This document shows positions 62,414-64,000 of a stretch of DNA of 64,000 bases, piece after piece. Source of the DNA: Limnohabitans sp. WS1 (GTDB taxonomy: Bacteria > Pseudomonadota > Gammaproteobacteria > Burkholderiales > Burkholderiaceae_C); the NCBI RefSeq assembly GCF_003063265.1, contig NZ_NERU01000004.1:124001-188000 (forward strand), written 5' to 3'. The notes beneath the pieces were generated by a model that worked only from the letters and a program-made list of their open reading frames with translations, was not told the origin of the DNA and did no database searches. The stretch's first letter is position 1. Every line of letters begins with the position of its first letter. The translations under genes and the position numbers were made by a program.

Positions 62414-64000
62414 TCACTCCACCCGCGTCACCCGGTTCGGCTTGAAGCCCAAGTCCGCCACTTTGCCTTTTTTGGCGCGAGCGGTTTTGGCGTTGTTCAG
62501 GCTACGGATTTCCAGCGTTTCTTCGCGCTCTTTGCCGCCTCGGCCAATGCCGGCGATCTTGACGCTGCGGGTGTAAGCCGCTGCGCCCGCGAGGGTGTCT
62601 TTGGCTTCCAGGTCGATGAGCATCAGGCCACGGCCCCCTTTTTCCATGGTCTTGAGTTCGCTGATCTCAAAGGTCAGCACGCGACCGCCTGTGCTGGCGC
62701 AGCAGACGCTGGTGGCGGCTGGCATGGCTTGTTTGTCGGCAGGCACGGTGGCGCTGGAGCCGCTCACATGGCTGGGGGCGCAGACGGTTTCGCCCTCGCC
62801 CAGGCTGATGAAGGCCTTGCCCGCTTTGTTGCGCGAAATCATGTTCTCGACCGAGGCCATGAAGCCATAGCCGCCAGAGCCGCTGAGCAGCAGCGTGGCG
62901 TGGGCCGGGCCTGCAAAGTAGTGGGCGGGTTGCGTGCTGGTTTCCAGATCGATGAGGGTGGTGATCGGCTGGCCATCGCCGCGTGCGCCGGGCAAGGTGG
63001 CCACGGGCACGCTGTAGATGCGGCCTGTCCCATTTTTGGCCGTGCCAAAGATCAGCAGCGTGTCCACCGTGCGGCACTCAAAGGTGCCATACAGGCCGTC
63101 GCCCGCCTTGAAGGCGAAGCTGGTGGCGTCGTGGCCATGGCCCGTGCGGGCACGCACCCAGCCTTTTTCCGACACGACCACCGTCACCGGCTCGTCCACA
63201 ACCTTGACTTCGGCCACGGCTTTTTTCTCTTCCTGGATCAGGGTGCGGCGTGGGTCGGCAAAGGTTTTGGCGTCGGCTTCGATCTCCTTGATCATCAGGC
63301 GGCGCAGTGCGGCGGGGCTGCCCAAAATTTCTTCGAGCTTGCCTTGCTCACCCCGCAGCTCGGTCAGTTCTTGCTCGATCTTGATGGCTTCGAGTCGGGC
63401 CAGTTGGCGCAGGCGAATCTCCAGGATGTCTTCGGCTTGGCGGTCGCTGAGCTTGAAGGCTTCGATCAGCGCGGGCTTGGGCTCGTCGCTGTGGCGAATG
63501 ATGCGGATCACCTCGTCGATGTTCAGCAGCACCAGCTGGCGGCCTTCCAAGATATGGATGCGGTCCAGCACTTTGTTCAAGCGGTGCTGGCTGCGCCGGG
63601 TGATGGTGGTCTGGCGGAAGCTGATCCACTCGACCAGCATCTGGCGCAGCGACTTTTGAATCGGCTTGCCGTCAATGCCCACCGAAGTCATGTTGATGGG
63701 CGCAGACGTTTCGAGGCTGGTGTGGGCCAGCAAGGCGGTGATGAGTTCGCTCTGTTCGATGCGGCTGGTCTTGGGCTCGAACACCAGGCGCACGGCGGCG
63801 TCTTTGCTCGATTCGTCACGCACCACATCCAGCACAGCCAGCATGCTGGCCTTGAGCTGCATCTGGTCGGTGCTGAGCGCTTTTTTACCGGCTTTGACTT
63901 TGGGGTTGGTGAGTTCTTCGATCTCTTCGAGCACGCGCTGCGAGCTGACGCCTTGCGGCAACTCGGTCACCACCAGCTGCCATTGGCCACGGGCGAGTTC
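62414..64000 (-). CDS. parC: DNA topoisomerase IV subunit A, partial
   Basis: The frame runs off the right edge, so the catalytic-Tyr winged-helix domain is outside the window. The visible 528 residues contain the end of the breakage-reunion core and coiled-coil region (QHRLNKVLDRIHILEGRQLVLLNID split; IRRHSDEPKPALIEAF; DILEIRLRQLARLEA) and the C-terminal beta-pinwheel blades (GWVRARTGHGHD; GGRVLTFEISEL). This layout is that of ParC/GyrA; the short pinwheel and lack of a GyrA box favour ParC. It decatenates daughter chromosomes. Confidence 0.9.
   Translation of the reverse strand, partial: ELARGQWQLVVTELPQGVSSQRVLEEIEELTNPKVKAGKKALSTDQMQLKASMLAVLDVVRDESSKDAAVRLVFEPKTSRIEQSELITALLAHTSLETSAPINMTSVGIDGKPIQKSLRQMLVEWISFRQTTITRRSQHRLNKVLDRIHILEGRQLVLLNIDEVIRIIRHSDEPKPALIEAFKLSDRQAEDILEIRLRQLARLEAIKIEQELTELRGEQGKLEEILGSPAALRRLMIKEIEADAKTFADPRRTLIQEEKKAVAEVKVVDEPVTVVVSEKGWVRARTGHGHDATSFAFKAGDGLYGTFECRTVDTLLIFGTAKNGTGRIYSVPVATLPGARGDGQPITTLIDLETSTQPAHYFAGPAHATLLLSGSGGYGFMASVENMISRNKAGKAFISLGEGETVCAPSHVSGSSATVPADKQAMPAATSVCCASTGGRVLTFEISELKTMEKGGRGLMLIDLEAKDTLAGAAAYTRSVKIAGIGRGGKEREETLEIRSLNNAKTARAKKGKVADLGFKPNRVTRVE

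Overview
This is a GC-rich (by eye about 60%) stretch of a betaproteobacterial chromosome, most likely from the Burkholderiales and probably Comamonadaceae. The basis is protein character and gene order: zapB-like/zapA/6S RNA, a complete cbb3 oxidase cluster beside hemN and fnr, surE-pcm-nlpD near rlmD, and several Bug-type solute-binding proteins without membrane partners. I cannot name the genus. No tRNA, rRNA, CRISPR or prophage was seen. About 70 genes are supported; the first (GMC oxidoreductase) and last (parC) are cut by the window edges.

Layout. 1-4.3 kb: GMC oxidoreductase, a ribbon-helix-helix protein, two glyoxalase-I-type proteins on either side of a small cytochrome c, and a 2OG-Fe(II) oxygenase. 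4.3-10 kb: an alpha/beta hydrolase, a 100-bp tandem array of paired REP-like palindromes, a PLP aminotransferase, nth, a serine hydrolase, a TauD-like dioxygenase and a glutaredoxin. 10-15.7 kb: a leftward vitamin B12 uptake operon (btuB, a signal-less binding protein, btuF, btuC, btuD) headed by a cobalamin riboswitch. 15.8-19 kb: zapB-like and zapA, 6S RNA, a TauE/SafE transporter, a SIMPL protein and a DsbD_2-type membrane protein. 19-30 kb: micro-aerobic respiration block, with hemN, fnr, ccoG-fixH, ccoNOQP, ccoS, ccoI and a universal stress protein, carrying FNR boxes. 30-34 kb: an orphan ABC binding protein and a matB/Bug pair.

34.2-42.7 kb is the most distinctive region. It is an eight-gene leftward operon: class-I glutamine amidotransferase, cytochrome P450, glutamine-synthetase-like ligase, putidaredoxin-type [2Fe-2S] ferredoxin, aldehyde dehydrogenase, class-III aminotransferase, Tm-1/UPF0261 protein and HAD hydrolase. 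Divergent from it lies an AraC/EutR-like regulator coupled to an EamA transporter and a DUF2817 zinc-peptidase-like protein. The gene set suggests catabolism of a (cyclic or poly-) amine through P450 oxidation and gamma-glutamyl chemistry. 45.9-51 kb: two more Bug proteins, an amidase and a lipoprotein esterase.

51-64 kb is mostly core genome: lgt, ilvD, a GlcG/HbpS-family protein, a YccA-type Bax-inhibitor-1 protein, rlmD, nlpD, pcm, surE, a quinone oxidoreductase and parC. A group II intron lies directly after the yccA terminator, and its reverse-transcriptase gene has a frameshift near the N terminus. rpoS, which commonly follows nlpD, is absent.
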